Source of the DNA: Selenomonas ruminantium subsp. ruminantium ATCC 12561
GTDB taxonomy: Bacteria > Bacillota > Negativicutes > Selenomonadales > Selenomonadaceae
DNA: 64,000 nt
Assembly (NCBI RefSeq): GCF_000424065.1
Contig: NZ_AUJE01000011.1
Location: forward strand, 1 to 64,000
Direction of reading: 5' to 3'
Every line of letters begins with the position of its first letter. Position 1 is the first letter of the stretch. The notes below the pieces were generated by a model that did no database searches, was not told the origin of the DNA, and worked only from the letters and a program-made list of their open reading frames with translations. Positions 19,811 to 30,000 of this stretch are shown here, piece by piece. Made by a program: the position numbers and the translations under genes.

Positions 19811-20917
19811 ATGCTTGAAGATTTGAAACCCCGCTTAGGCGAACTCAAGGAAAAACTCGACCATATGGGCGAGTCTTTGGAAATTCCCCGCAAGGAAGAG
19901 AAAATCGCCGAGCTCGAATATAAGATGGGCGAACCCACGTTTTGGGATGATGCGGAAGCCGCCCAGAAAATCAATCAGGAACTGGCGGACTTGAAATCCA
20001 GTGTGGATAAGTATAAGTCCCTGGTATCCAAGCACGAAGATGCGGAAACCCTGCTGGAAATGGGTCTTGAAGAAGATGACCCCAGCATGGAAGATGATGT
20101 GAAGTCCGAACTCGATGAAGTGGCCGAAGGTCTTGAAGCTTTGCAGCTCGAAGTGTTGCTTTCTGGCCCCTATGATGGCAATAATGCCATCCTGACCCTG
20201 CATGCTGGTGCGGGCGGAACGGAAGCTCAGGACTGGACGCAGATGCTTCTGCGCATGTACGGCCGTTGGGCTGAACGCCATGGTTTTACCGTGGAAACAG
20301 CCGATTTGCTGCCCGGTGATGAAGCGGGCGTAAAATCCGCTACGCTCTTTATCAAGGGCCATAACGCTTATGGCTTCCTGAAATCGGAAAAAGGCGTACA
20401 TCGTCTCGTGCGTATTTCGCCCTTTGATGCCAATGCCCGCCGTCATACGTCGTTCTCGGCCTGCGATATCATGCCGGAAATTGACGATGCGGTGGAAGTG
20501 GATATCAACATGGCTGATGTGCGCGTGGATACCTATCGTGCATCTGGTGCCGGCGGTCAGCATATCAACAAGACGTCCTCGGCTGTGCGTATGACCCATG
20601 AGCCGACGGGCATCGTGGTACAGTGCCAGAACGAACGTTCCCAGCTGCAGAACCGCGAGCAGTGTCTCAAAATGCTCCGCGCCAAGCTCTTTGAACTCGA
20701 AATGGAAAAGAAGGAAGCAGAGCTGGCGAAGCTGGAAGGCGACCAGCAGAATATTGAATGGGGCAGCCAGATCCGCTCCTATGTGTTCCAGCCCTATACC
20801 ATGGTCAAAGACCACCGCACGAGCCAGGAAACGGGTAATGTGCAGGCGGTTATGGATGGGGATATTGACCCCTTTATCCGCGCATTTTTGGCGGCAAAGG
20901 CCAATCACGAAATTTAA
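19811..20917 (+). CDS. prfB: Peptide chain release factor 2
   Basis: Class I release factor for UGA and UAA codons. The tripeptide anticodon SPF is at 203-205 and the catalytic GGQ at 248-250. The 368-residue reading frame is continuous. At the place where most bacterial prfB genes carry the CTT-TGA programmed +1 frameshift (around codons 22-25), this gene reads TCT TTG GAA with no in-frame stop. It is in an operon with secA, 14 bp downstream, and is followed by a short hairpin terminator. Confidence 0.97.
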   Translation: MLEDLKPRLGELKEKLDHMGESLEIPRKEEKIAELEYKMGEPTFWDDAEAAQKINQELADLKSSVDKYKSLVSKHEDAETLLEMGLEEDDPSMEDDVKSELDEVAEGLEALQLEVLLSGPYDGNNAILTLHAGAGGTEAQDWTQMLLRMYGRWAERHGFTVETADLLPGDEAGVKSATLFIKGHNAYGFLKSEKGVHRLVRISPFDANARRHTSFSACDIMPEIDDAVEVDINMADVRVDTYRASGAGGQHINKTSSAVRMTHEPTGIVVQCQNERSQLQNREQCLKMLRAKLFELEMEKKEAELAKLEGDQQNIEWGSQIRSYVFQPYTMVKDHRTSQETGNVQAVMDGDIDPFIRAFLAAKANHEI

Positions 20918-20927
20918 GCATTTCGAT

Positions 20928-20960
20928 AAGCCTTCCCGGAGGGGAAGGCTTCTATTTTGA
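20928..20960 (+). terminator. Terminator after prfB
   Basis: Stem AAGCCTTCCC/GGGAAGGCTT with a GGAG tetraloop, followed by CTATTTT. The T-tract is interrupted, so termination may be partial. Confidence 0.65.
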
Positions 20961-20975
20961 GGGGGAGGGCTGATT

Positions 20976-21671
20976 TTGCGAAAAGGCTTGACTATTCTGG
21001 GTGCTTTATTCATAATAATAATCGTGTTTAGTGAGACGCTGCTTCCCTGGCTGGCCAATGTGACCTTGCAGACCCGCATGAATGAGCGCCTTTCGACCAG
21101 TGATTCCCAGGTAGCGGCAGACAGCCAGCCGGGGCTTCTGCTTCTCTTTGGGCAGATACAGCATATGCATGCTGTGGCACATCAGGCCAAGGTGGGGCAG
21201 GTCTATTTCCGGGAAATCAGTCTTTCCGGGGAAAATGTGCGCCTGAATGTCGGGGATTTGCTGCAGGCGGGAAAGGTCGCGCTGAGGTCCGCAGATAAGC
21301 TGGTCTTAAAGGGCGTGGTCGATGAGGAAAATCTGCAGGAAGCCCTGACCCGCAAACTGGAAAAGGTGGAAAATGTTCAGGTCAGCATTAAGCCGGAGCG
21401 TGTATTGGTTACGGCCAATACCAAGTTATTGGGCCGTGTGGTGGACATTGAACTGGAAGGGAATGTCATTGAAGACAGTGGTTCCCTGTATTTTCAGATG
21501 ACGCATTTGGCCTTTAAGAACAGCCGCATTGGTACGGCAAAGTTGGGGGATATGTTTGGCAATATCCAGCTGGCACCGCCGAGCAGGCTGCCCATGGGGA
21601 TGCAGATAAACGATGTGCAGCAGACCGATGGTGCTATTGTGGTTACGGCTGCGCGAGATAATGTGGAATAA
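20976..21671 (+). CDS. LmeA-like (DUF2993) envelope lipid-binding protein
   Basis: A 231-residue protein with one N-terminal membrane anchor or signal segment (residues 5-25, LTILGALFIIIIVFSETLL) and an extracytoplasmic domain of the DUF2993/LmeA type, a tubular lipid-binding fold. The start is TTG 20976 behind GGGGGAGGG. It is followed by the DUF5693 gene (15 bp) and csaB in what looks like one envelope operon. A role in binding or moving phospholipid or polymer intermediates is inferred from the family only. Confidence 0.75.
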   Translation: MRKGLTILGALFIIIIVFSETLLPWLANVTLQTRMNERLSTSDSQVAADSQPGLLLLFGQIQHMHAVAHQAKVGQVYFREISLSGENVRLNVGDLLQAGKVALRSADKLVLKGVVDEENLQEALTRKLEKVENVQVSIKPERVLVTANTKLLGRVVDIELEGNVIEDSGSLYFQMTHLAFKNSRIGTAKLGDMFGNIQLAPPSRLPMGMQINDVQQTDGAIVVTAARDNVE

Positions 21672-21686
21672 GGTGGAAAGAGGATA

Positions 21687-23744
21687 ATGAAGGATTTTAA
21701 GTATAACCGGGGATTGGTACTGGTTATCATAGTCGGTTTGATCGCGGCGCTTATGATAAGTTTTGCCCGGCATGATGTGGAGGAAGCGAATCGTCAGATT
21801 GATTTGGCAACCAATTATGAGGACTTGCTGGAACTGGCTGATCGGGAAGGTCTGCCGGCAGACGAGGTGCTGGCTAAGGCCAAAGAGGCAGGAATCACCT
21901 CGCTGGCGGTTTATGATACCACCTTTAAGAAGCTCAATGCCAATGGCAAAGCTACGGCCATTGCCGGCAGCGAGATTCTGGCCAATTATCATAGTGGCAC
22001 TTTATCTGACTCAATGTGGCGGCAGCTGGTCGCCAATGGCAAAATTCAGGGTAACGAAATCTACATCGTGGGGCATGATGCCCGTACCTGGAAAGAGCTT
22101 AAGGAAGATGTGCCCCGCCGCTTAGGCAAGGAACGTGTGGAACTTTTGCAGGTGGGCAGCGAAGAAGTGATGGCGGTCAAGGCACACTTTGAGTCCTTTG
22201 TGAAGATGGATATCGGTATGCCCACAGATGAAATGGAAGCGGTGAACAAAGCCGGTTTTCACGTCATCGCTCGTCCCAGCAATTTCAGCCAGTGCACCGA
22301 TGACGATGTAAAAGCCATGTTCAAGCGTTTGGACGGCATAGATGTTTCCGAAGTGGTCTTCTCCGGCTCGCAGGTATTAGGTGCGAATAAAGCCCTGCAG
22401 ACCACGGTTGATGAAATGAAGGCCCGCAACCTGACCATGGGACTGATTGAGGGGGTGACCCAGCTGCAGTTCTACAAGCAGGACGGCATGGACGAAGTGG
22501 TTAAGGGCATTGGTTATGATAAAGTTGCCCGCCTGTACGCTATTCCTAAAGATGAACAGCCGAAACTCAAAATCGATACGGCGGTGGAACGCTGGGCAAA
22601 TACCGATGAGGAGCGCAATATCCGCATTGATTTGCTGCGCATTTACGATAAGCCCTCGCCGAATATGAGCCTGATGGAAACCAATATGCAGTATTTCCAG
22701 GATACGCATGATATCCTGGTTGCCCATGGCTATACGGTCGGCCCTTCTGGTACGTATGCTGCATTCTATCCGAGCAAATTCCTGCGTGCGCTGGTGATGG
22801 CCGGCGTAGCTGCAGCAGCAGTGCTGTACTTGAGCCTCGTTATTCCGTCGCTTAATACGGCCGTGAAAAAACAGTGGCTGCTTTTTGCTGTGTTTGCCCT
22901 GTGTGCAGCAGTGCCTGTACTGATGGGAACCGGTGCGAAAATCCGGGTGCTCGCAGCTTTGGCCAGCGCCAATTTATTCCCTGCGCTGGCGGTTATCTTC
23001 CAGTTGGATAGAATCCGCTATCTGCGGGATAAGATTTCCCTGGGCTTCGGCAAGATGCTCGTTACGGGGCTTGTTGCCCTCTTTGTAACCGGAGCACTTT
23101 CCTATATCGGCGCGGCTTATCTTTCCGCTTCTTTGGCCGATACGGAATATCTGCTCGAATTCCAGATTTTCCGCGGAATTAAGCTGACTTTCGTACTGCC
23201 GCTGATTCTGGTGGGCATTGCCTTCCTGCAGCGCTTTGATATCTTCGATGGCCGGATGGACGATACAGATGGCGTGATGAATCAGCTCAAAAAGATTCTG
23301 GATATGCCGGTGAAGATTAAGACGCTTTTCCTGATGTTTGCCGTGCTGATTGCCGGTGTCGTCTTTGTGGCCCGCAGCGGTCATACCTCCGGTATGCCGG
23401 TTTCGGCTACGGAACTGAAGTTCCGGGCATTCTTGGAACAGGCATTCTATGCCCGTCCGCGTACCAAGGAGCTTTTGATTGGGCACCCCGCCTTTATGCT
23501 GGCGGTGATGGCGTTCTGGCGCAAGTGGCCGACGATGGTCTTCTTCGGCCTGGTACTGATTGCGACCATCGGTCAGGGGTCTATGGTTGAGACGTTTGCC
23601 CATATGCGGACGCCGGTTTACATGTCCTTTATGCGCGGCATTGGGGGCATTGTCTTAGGTGCCGGAATTGGTGCAATTGCCATGATGCTGGTGCAGCTGT
23701 GGCAGACGGTTATTTCACGAGCAAAGGAGCGTAAAGCAGCGTAA
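21687..23744 (+). CDS. DUF5693 polytopic membrane protein
   Basis: A 685-residue protein with one N-terminal membrane segment (~9-25), a large extracytoplasmic domain of ~340 residues, and a C-terminal half with about eight membrane helices. It matches DUF5693, a family I recognise as a regular neighbour of csaB. No catalytic motif is evident to me. GAGGA precedes the ATG, and the stop overlaps the csaB start by 1 nt, indicating translational coupling. A role in making or exporting the polymer modified by CsaB is a reasonable guess. Confidence 0.8.
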   Translation: MKDFKYNRGLVLVIIVGLIAALMISFARHDVEEANRQIDLATNYEDLLELADREGLPADEVLAKAKEAGITSLAVYDTTFKKLNANGKATAIAGSEILANYHSGTLSDSMWRQLVANGKIQGNEIYIVGHDARTWKELKEDVPRRLGKERVELLQVGSEEVMAVKAHFESFVKMDIGMPTDEMEAVNKAGFHVIARPSNFSQCTDDDVKAMFKRLDGIDVSEVVFSGSQVLGANKALQTTVDEMKARNLTMGLIEGVTQLQFYKQDGMDEVVKGIGYDKVARLYAIPKDEQPKLKIDTAVERWANTDEERNIRIDLLRIYDKPSPNMSLMETNMQYFQDTHDILVAHGYTVGPSGTYAAFYPSKFLRALVMAGVAAAAVLYLSLVIPSLNTAVKKQWLLFAVFALCAAVPVLMGTGAKIRVLAALASANLFPALAVIFQLDRIRYLRDKISLGFGKMLVTGLVALFVTGALSYIGAAYLSASLADTEYLLEFQIFRGIKLTFVLPLILVGIAFLQRFDIFDGRMDDTDGVMNQLKKILDMPVKIKTLFLMFAVLIAGVVFVARSGHTSGMPVSATELKFRAFLEQAFYARPRTKELLIGHPAFMLAVMAFWRKWPTMVFFGLVLIATIGQGSMVETFAHMRTPVYMSFMRGIGGIVLGAGIGAIAMMLVQLWQTVISRAKERKAA

Positions 23745-24835
23745 TGAGCAGAATCGTCGTATCGGGGTATTACGGCTCAAAAAACGCCGGAGATGAAGCC
23801 ATGCTGGCTGCCATGCTGGAAGTTCTCGGCGACCTCGACCCAAAACTTCATATTACGGTGATTTCTGCCGACCCGGAGGACACCCGGAAACGTCATGGTG
23901 TTGATGCGATTTCCTGGCTGGGATTTCCGGCCATTATCCGGGAACTTCGGAAAGCTGACCTCCTTATCAGTGGCGGCGGCAGCTTGCTGCAAAATGTCAC
24001 CAGCCGCCGCAGTCTTTACTATTATATGTTCATCATCATGCTGGCACATATTCTGGGAACCAAGGTTATGCTCTATGCACAGGGCATTGGCCCTATTATC
24101 GGCCGGGTAGCCCAGCTGGCCATGGGCTTTTTGGGCAATCATGTGGATTTGATCACGGTTCGGGACGAAGGTTCCTTGCGGGAACTGGCCCGGCTGGGTA
24201 TCCATAAGACCGCTATTGAATGTACTGCAGATCCGGTGCTGGCGATTCACCCGGTGGGCAAAGAAGCCGGCAGAGCCATCTTCAAGGCCTATAATGCCGA
24301 TGGTGCTAAACCGGTTCTGGGGATTTCGGTGCGGGAATGGCAGGGCTGGCGTCATTATAAGGAAGTCCTCGCGGAGGTTTCCGATATGGTGGTGCGGGAA
24401 CTGGGGGCACGTGTAGTATTCATTCCCATGCAGTTCCCCGATGATGTAAAGGCGGCGCAGGCTATAGCGGCCCTTACACATGAAGAATGCACGGTATTGA
24501 AGGACGAATACACGACCAGCGAGTTCCTCTCATTGGTGGGCAATATGGACTTGATGCTGGGCATTCGCCTGCATGCCTTAATATTTGCCGGTGTAATGGG
24601 CGTGCCGATGCTGGGGATATCCTATGATCCCAAGATTGACCGTTTTTTGTCCTCCATTGGTGAGGAACCGGTGGGAAATCTGCGTGATGTAACCGCTGAG
24701 GAACTCATGGCGGAAATTCGCCGCAAATGGAATGACAAGCAGACCTTCCGGCAGAGAAACGGCGAGCTTTTGGCAGAACTTCGGGAGCTGGCTGCCCATA
24801 ATGCGGAGCTGGCCGTAAATTTAGCACATAAGTAA
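23744..24835 (+). CDS. csaB: Polysaccharide pyruvyl transferase CsaB
   Basis: Expected to add ketal-linked pyruvate to a cell-wall polymer, the modification recognised by SLH domains in Gram-positive bacteria. It is a 363-residue cytosolic enzyme of the polysaccharide pyruvyltransferase family: N-terminal SGYYGSKNAGDEAML, ISGGGSLLQ, AQGIGP, and the C-terminal GIRLHALIFAGVMGVP. In Selenomonas, SLH-type outer-membrane proteins attach to peptidoglycan through bound cadaverine, so the true substrate here is worth asking about. Coupled to the DUF5693 gene. Confidence 0.9.
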   Translation: MSRIVVSGYYGSKNAGDEAMLAAMLEVLGDLDPKLHITVISADPEDTRKRHGVDAISWLGFPAIIRELRKADLLISGGGSLLQNVTSRRSLYYYMFIIMLAHILGTKVMLYAQGIGPIIGRVAQLAMGFLGNHVDLITVRDEGSLRELARLGIHKTAIECTADPVLAIHPVGKEAGRAIFKAYNADGAKPVLGISVREWQGWRHYKEVLAEVSDMVVRELGARVVFIPMQFPDDVKAAQAIAALTHEECTVLKDEYTTSEFLSLVGNMDLMLGIRLHALIFAGVMGVPMLGISYDPKIDRFLSSIGEEPVGNLRDVTAEELMAEIRRKWNDKQTFRQRNGELLAELRELAAHNAELAVNLAHK

Positions 24836-24842
24836 TGAATAA

Positions 24843-24873
24843 AACCTGCTCCGTACATTAGGGGCGGGTTTTT
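24843..24873 (+). terminator. Terminator after csaB
   Basis: Stem AACCTGCTCC/GGGGCGGGTT with wobble pairs, followed by TTT and GTTTTG. It lies only ~20 bp before the condensin operon, so that operon may depend on readthrough. Confidence 0.6.
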
Positions 24874-24894
24874 GTTTTGTTAGGGGGAATTTTT

Positions 24895-26355
24895 TTGCCC
24901 AATCATCACGATATGACCTATGAACACTTGCAGGCCCTGCGGCAAAATCACGCTGCCTGGCGGTTGCTGCGGGCGGACTACGCGCCTTTGGCAGCAGCAT
25001 TTTTCTATCAGGTGTTTATTGCGCCTAAGCGGCGGGGGATTGAAGCGCAGGAGCTTTTGGATGCTCTGGATATGTTTCTCTACGATTGCAGTCAGCAGGA
25101 CGGCGCATTTGCCCGCTCACCCAAGGATTATCTGGAAATGTGGGCAGACAGCAGTTACGGCTGGCTGCGCAAGTATGAATATCACGGGGATTGGTATTAC
25201 GATTTGACGGCACCCGCTCAGAAGGCTGTGGAGTGGCTGGCGGGGCTGCAAAAGCAGGAATTTATCGGTACGGAGTCCCGTCTGCGTACGGTGTTTAACC
25301 TGCTGCATGAGATTGAGCAGGAAACGGATACCAATGCTGAACATCGTCTGGCCTGTTTGCGAGGGCAGGCGGAAAAGATTGCGGCAGAAATCCAGACAAT
25401 TGAAGATACGGGGGAAGTAAGACCCCGCTTGGACGAGGTGCAGATAAAGGAGCGCTTCTTACAGGCTGAATCCACAGCCAAAGCGATACTGGCGGATTTT
25501 CGTGAGGTTGAGGAGAACTTCCGTGAACTGACCCGTCAGGTACAGGCTGATGTGGTGAAGTGGACCAAGGGAAAAGGGGAACTTTTAGAAAAGATTTTCA
25601 GTGAGAGCGACATTATCCGCAAATCTGAGCAGGGGCGCAGCTTTATGGCATTCTGGCGTTTTTTGATGTTCTCTCAGCAGCAGGATGATCTGCGGGAAAC
25701 ACTGGAGCGAGTGGAAAATACGCCGGCGGTGAAGGCGCTTGTTCAGGAGCACAGTCTGGCGGATATCCATCATGAATGGGTACAGGCGGCTGCTGCCGTG
25801 CAAAAGACCCTGGCGCAGCTTTCTGCGCAGATCCGCCGCTATGTCGATGAGGATTATCTGCGGGAAGAACGCAGTATTTATCAGCTTATTGGGCGCATTG
25901 AAAGCAAGGCTGTGGACAGGCGTAACGAGATGCCGCAGGGCGTGTTTATGGAAATGGATATTCTGCCCAAGGTGCAGCTGCCCATGGAGCGCCGGTTGTT
26001 TGCTCCGCCGAAGAAGACGCGGCTGGACAGCCCGGAACTGGTGGCCGGTGATGGCAGCCACGGCAGTATCGAAGCGATTTTTAATCAGGTTGTTGTGGAT
26101 AAGGAAAAATTAAAGGCGAATGTGCAGGCGTGTCTGCAGGAACGGGCCGAGATAACTTTGGCTGAGGTTTTGGCGGTTTACCCCTTGGAACATGGACTGG
26201 CAGAACTCTTGGGCTATATGGTATTGGCCAGTAAGGAGCAGGCGGCTGCTTTTGCCGAGGATAAGCTGGAACATATTGTCTTTGCCCGTGATGGACATAA
26301 ATTACAGGCGGTCTGCGAGCAGATTACCTTTCGGAGAGGAGCAGGGAGTTTTTGA
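24895..26355 (+). CDS. jetA: Kleisin subunit of an SMC condensin (JetA/MksF, DUF3375)
   Basis: A 486-residue protein of the DUF3375 family, the kleisin-like subunit (JetA in Wadjet, MksF in MksBEF) that bridges the SMC heads. A mostly helical protein with a winged-helix-like N-terminus (LLDALDMFLYDCSQQD) and a long alpha-helical middle (residues ~130-340). The frame is open from TTG 24877, but TAGGGGGA sits 6 nt before TTG 24895, which gives MPNHHDMTYEHL. The stop overlaps the jetB start by 3 nt. First gene of a three-gene operon. Confidence 0.85.
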   Translation: MPNHHDMTYEHLQALRQNHAAWRLLRADYAPLAAAFFYQVFIAPKRRGIEAQELLDALDMFLYDCSQQDGAFARSPKDYLEMWADSSYGWLRKYEYHGDWYYDLTAPAQKAVEWLAGLQKQEFIGTESRLRTVFNLLHEIEQETDTNAEHRLACLRGQAEKIAAEIQTIEDTGEVRPRLDEVQIKERFLQAESTAKAILADFREVEENFRELTRQVQADVVKWTKGKGELLEKIFSESDIIRKSEQGRSFMAFWRFLMFSQQQDDLRETLERVENTPAVKALVQEHSLADIHHEWVQAAAAVQKTLAQLSAQIRRYVDEDYLREERSIYQLIGRIESKAVDRRNEMPQGVFMEMDILPKVQLPMERRLFAPPKKTRLDSPELVAGDGSHGSIEAIFNQVVVDKEKLKANVQACLQERAEITLAEVLAVYPLEHGLAELLGYMVLASKEQAAAFAEDKLEHIVFARDGHKLQAVCEQITFRRGAGSF

Positions 26356-27020
26356 GTACAGCAGAAGAAATCGCAGAGCGCAGCGAAGAAAATTTTTCGC
26401 GGGCGGCGATTATGTTATTAAAGGGAATTGTGAGCCGGGGAAAAGATGAGGTCCTGTGGCAGAGTATTGTAAATGAACGGGCAGCGCTGGGGGATTATTT
26501 CCATCGTTTAGGACTGGTGCTGATTCTTGATGAAGTTGATGAATACGCTTATTTGCAGCAGGAGGAAAACAGCAGCCTGCCTCATCTGGTGCAGCGTTAT
26601 CCGTTGAGTTACCCGGTGTCCATGCTGTTGGTCGAACTGCGCAAGGCTTTAGGTCAGCAGGATACGGCCAGCGGTGATACCCGTCTGGTGCTGAGTTTTG
26701 CTGATATCATGCGGCGCATGGAGCCGTTTTTGCCCGTGAACACCAATGAAATGAAATACCGCCAAAATATTGAGCATATCATCAACCAGGTTGTGCAGCT
26801 GGGTTTTTTACAAAAGATAAAGGGCGGGGAAGAAAACTATGAGGTGCGGCCGGTGCTGCGCCGTTTCGTTGATGCCCAGTGGCTCAGTGACTTTGCCGCC
26901 AAACTGGCTGAGTATGAAGAGCATGGACAAAAGCTCCATGCCGGCAGCGGTACAGAACAGGCTGAGCGAGACGACAGCAGAGAGGAGGGGTTGTTAGGTG
27001 GATTTGTTCACCATGAATAA
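26352..27020 (+). CDS. jetB: KITE subunit of an SMC condensin (JetB/MksE, DUF4194)
   Basis: A 222-residue DUF4194 protein, the KITE (tandem winged-helix) subunit that dimerises and binds the kleisin. Recognisable stretches are LVILDEVDEYAYL-like LGLVLILDEVDEYAYLQQ, YPVSMLLVELRKAL and INQVVQLGFLQKI. The start is TTG 26352 overlapping the jetA stop; GAGCAGGGAG precedes it. The end overlaps the SMC gene start by 23 nt, so all three genes are translationally coupled. Confidence 0.85.
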   Translation: MSTAEEIAERSEENFSRAAIMLLKGIVSRGKDEVLWQSIVNERAALGDYFHRLGLVLILDEVDEYAYLQQEENSSLPHLVQRYPLSYPVSMLLVELRKALGQQDTASGDTRLVLSFADIMRRMEPFLPVNTNEMKYRQNIEHIINQVVQLGFLQKIKGGEENYEVRPVLRRFVDAQWLSDFAAKLAEYEEHGQKLHAGSGTEQAERDDSREEGLLGGFVHHE

Positions 27021-30000
27021 TGCGGCAGAGGTGCCGCTGGGCTTTCGGCTGCAACGGCTGGAAGTTTATAACTGGGGAACCTTTGATGAGCAGGTATGGT
27101 CTTTGGAACTGAATGGGGAAATGTCGCTTCTGACCGGTGATGTGGGTTCAGGCAAGTCTACACTCGTAGATGCTCTGTTGACGCTGCTCGTACCGCCCCG
27201 CAAGGTAACGTACAACAAGGCTGCCGATGCCAGCGCCAAGGAACGCAGTCTGGCCTCCTATGTGCGGGGGTATTATGGCCAGAAACGTACGGAAAATGGC
27301 GGTGGCCGTCCGGAAGCCCTGCGTGATAAAAATAAGTACAGCGTGATTCTGGGGGTGTTCGCGGACAAAAACTTTGGCCGTACCGTGACGCTGGCGCAGG
27401 TATTTTGGTTCCCTGATGAAACGGCAGCTTCACCCAAGCGTTTTTATGTGCTCGCCCAAAAAACGCTGTCCATTACGGACAGATTTTCCGGTATCGGCGG
27501 AGATATGCGCACCTTCCGCAAAAATTTGGAACGAGACAGTTTTATCAAGACCTTTGATGATTATCCCCAGTATGGGCATGAGTTCCGCAAGATTTTTGGT
27601 ATCCGGCAGGTACAGGCGATGGATTTATTCCAGCAGACCGTATCCATGAAAAAAGTGGACAGTTTAACCAGTTTTGTGCGGCAGAATATGCTGGAAGTGC
27701 CGGATACGGAGCAGGAAGTGCAGCTCATGCTGCGGCAGTATCACGATTTGGAAGCGGCCCATCAGGCGGTGCAGAAGGCCAAACAGCAGCAGAAGATGCT
27801 TCAGCCCATCGAAAAACTTGGACAAAGCTATGCAAAAGCCAGCCGCGAACAGGCAGAAACGCAGGCCATGCAGGCGGTTTTGGAAAGCTGGTATGCCCAG
27901 CAGGATTATCAGGCGCGGGCAGAGCAAATGACCTCCATGGAACAGTCGTTGAAACAGCTGGAACAGAAGATTGCTGAACAAAGCAGGCTGGTACAGGAGA
28001 AGCAGGGCGAACTTACTGCGTTACAGGGAAATATTGCCCGCAATGGCGGCGCCCGTCTTGATGAGGTGCGCCATCAGCTGGATATGGTCACGGAGAAAAA
28101 AGCCCGTTGTGAAGAAAAACGGGAAAGATTCCAACAGGAACTGTCCCTGCTGGATATGGACATACCGGCAGATGAGCAGTCGTTTGTCACTGTTCATGAG
28201 CACATGAATCAGCGTAAGACGGAATTGGAGGAACGACAGGAAGAATTAGGGCGTGAGGCAAGTGAGATGCGGGCCAATCGTCTGGAGATGGAACAGGAAG
28301 AACGGCGCATTCAGGCAGAAATCGATTCTCTGGCGCAGCGTAAATCCAATATCCCGCAAAAATTTATTGCAATCCGGGAAGAAATTTGCAGGACTTTGGA
28401 TTTGGCTGAAAGTGAAATGCCTTTTGCCGGCGAATTGATTGCAGTCAAGGAAGAGGAAGCCGAATGGGAAGGCGCTATTGAACGGCTTTTGCACAGTTTT
28501 GGCATCTCACTCTTGGTGCCGGAGGCTCATTATGGCGAGGTCGCTGACTTTATGGAACAGCATGACCTCAAGATGCGCATGGTTTATTTCCGGGTGCCAG
28601 CCTATCCGGAACAGGTTCATGACAATGCAGCCGATGATGCCGTGTGCCGGAAACTGCAGCTCAAGGAAGACAGTCCCTTGTCGGCCTGGCTGGAAGCGGA
28701 ACTGCTTACCCGCTTTAATCATATTTGTTGTGAAAGCATAAAGGAATTCCGACAGCAGCGGTTTGCCCTGACTAAGGCTGGTCAGGTGAAGGCAGGAGGC
28801 AAACGGCATGAAAAAGATGACCGGCATGATATCCATGACCAGCGTCATTATGTATTGGGCTTTTCCAACCTGAAGAAGATACAGGCACTGCAGGACGAAA
28901 TCATCAGCAAGCGGGAAGAACAGGACTTTTTCCGTCAGAAGGAAAATCAGGCCAAACGGGCAGGGCAAAAACTGCGTAAGCAGAGCGAGGCCATTGTCCG
29001 GGCAGAAGTGGTGGCCTCTTTTACTGAAATCAATCTGGAGCCTTTGCAGCAGCGAATGGCACAGCTGCAGGAGCAGGTAGAGAAACTGCAGGTGGAAAAT
29101 GATGTTTTACGGCAGCTGCAGGAAGAGGAACAGCAGCTGAAAGCCGAAATTGGCCGGGAATATGCCGGTCTGGAAAGTGCGCGGAACCAGCGCAGTCAAT
29201 TAGAAGAGCGCATGCGGCAAACGAAGAATGAAATGGTTAACGATGAGGAGATTTTCGTGGGAACCGATGCGGCTGAACGGGAAAAGGGATATCCACTGCT
29301 GCAGCATTATGCTGCACTGGCCCTGGAAAAAATGGGCAGCCCGCAATTTGATCCGCAAAAACGCAGTATCCAGCAAAAAGAGTATAACCAGTGGTTAAAT
29401 GCTCGGGCACATCAGGCAGGTGAAGACAAGCGCAAAAACGGTGAAGAACTGGTTACGGCGATGACGGAATTCCGTCAGGCCTATCCGGAGGCGGGCAGTG
29501 AACTGCTATCTGATCCGGACAGCTGTGCAGATTATGTGACCTTGCTGCAGCGGCTGCAGGAAGATGATTTGCCGAAATTTGAAAGCCGGTTCAGTCATCT
29601 TTTGCGGGAGAACACCATTAATCAGATTGCGCTCTTCCAGACGCATTTAGACGAGGCCTGTCATGAGATTCGTGACCGTATTGCGCTGATTAATGATTCA
29701 TTGGCAGAAATTGACTACAACGAAGGTCGTTATATTCAGATTGAGTGCAATCCGGCAGTCAGTGATACGATAAGTGCTTTTCGCCGGGAACTGCGGGCCT
29801 GTACCGATGATGCCCTGTGTGATAATCAGGAAAACAGCTACAGCGAGGAAAAATTCCAGCAGGTAGCTAAAATCCTGGAACGACTGCAGGGCCGGCCGGG
29901 CATGACGGAGATTGATGCCCGCTGGCGGAATGAAGTCATTGATGTACGCAACTGGTTTGTCTTTGCCGCTTCGGAATTATGGCGTAATCCGGTATCCGGC

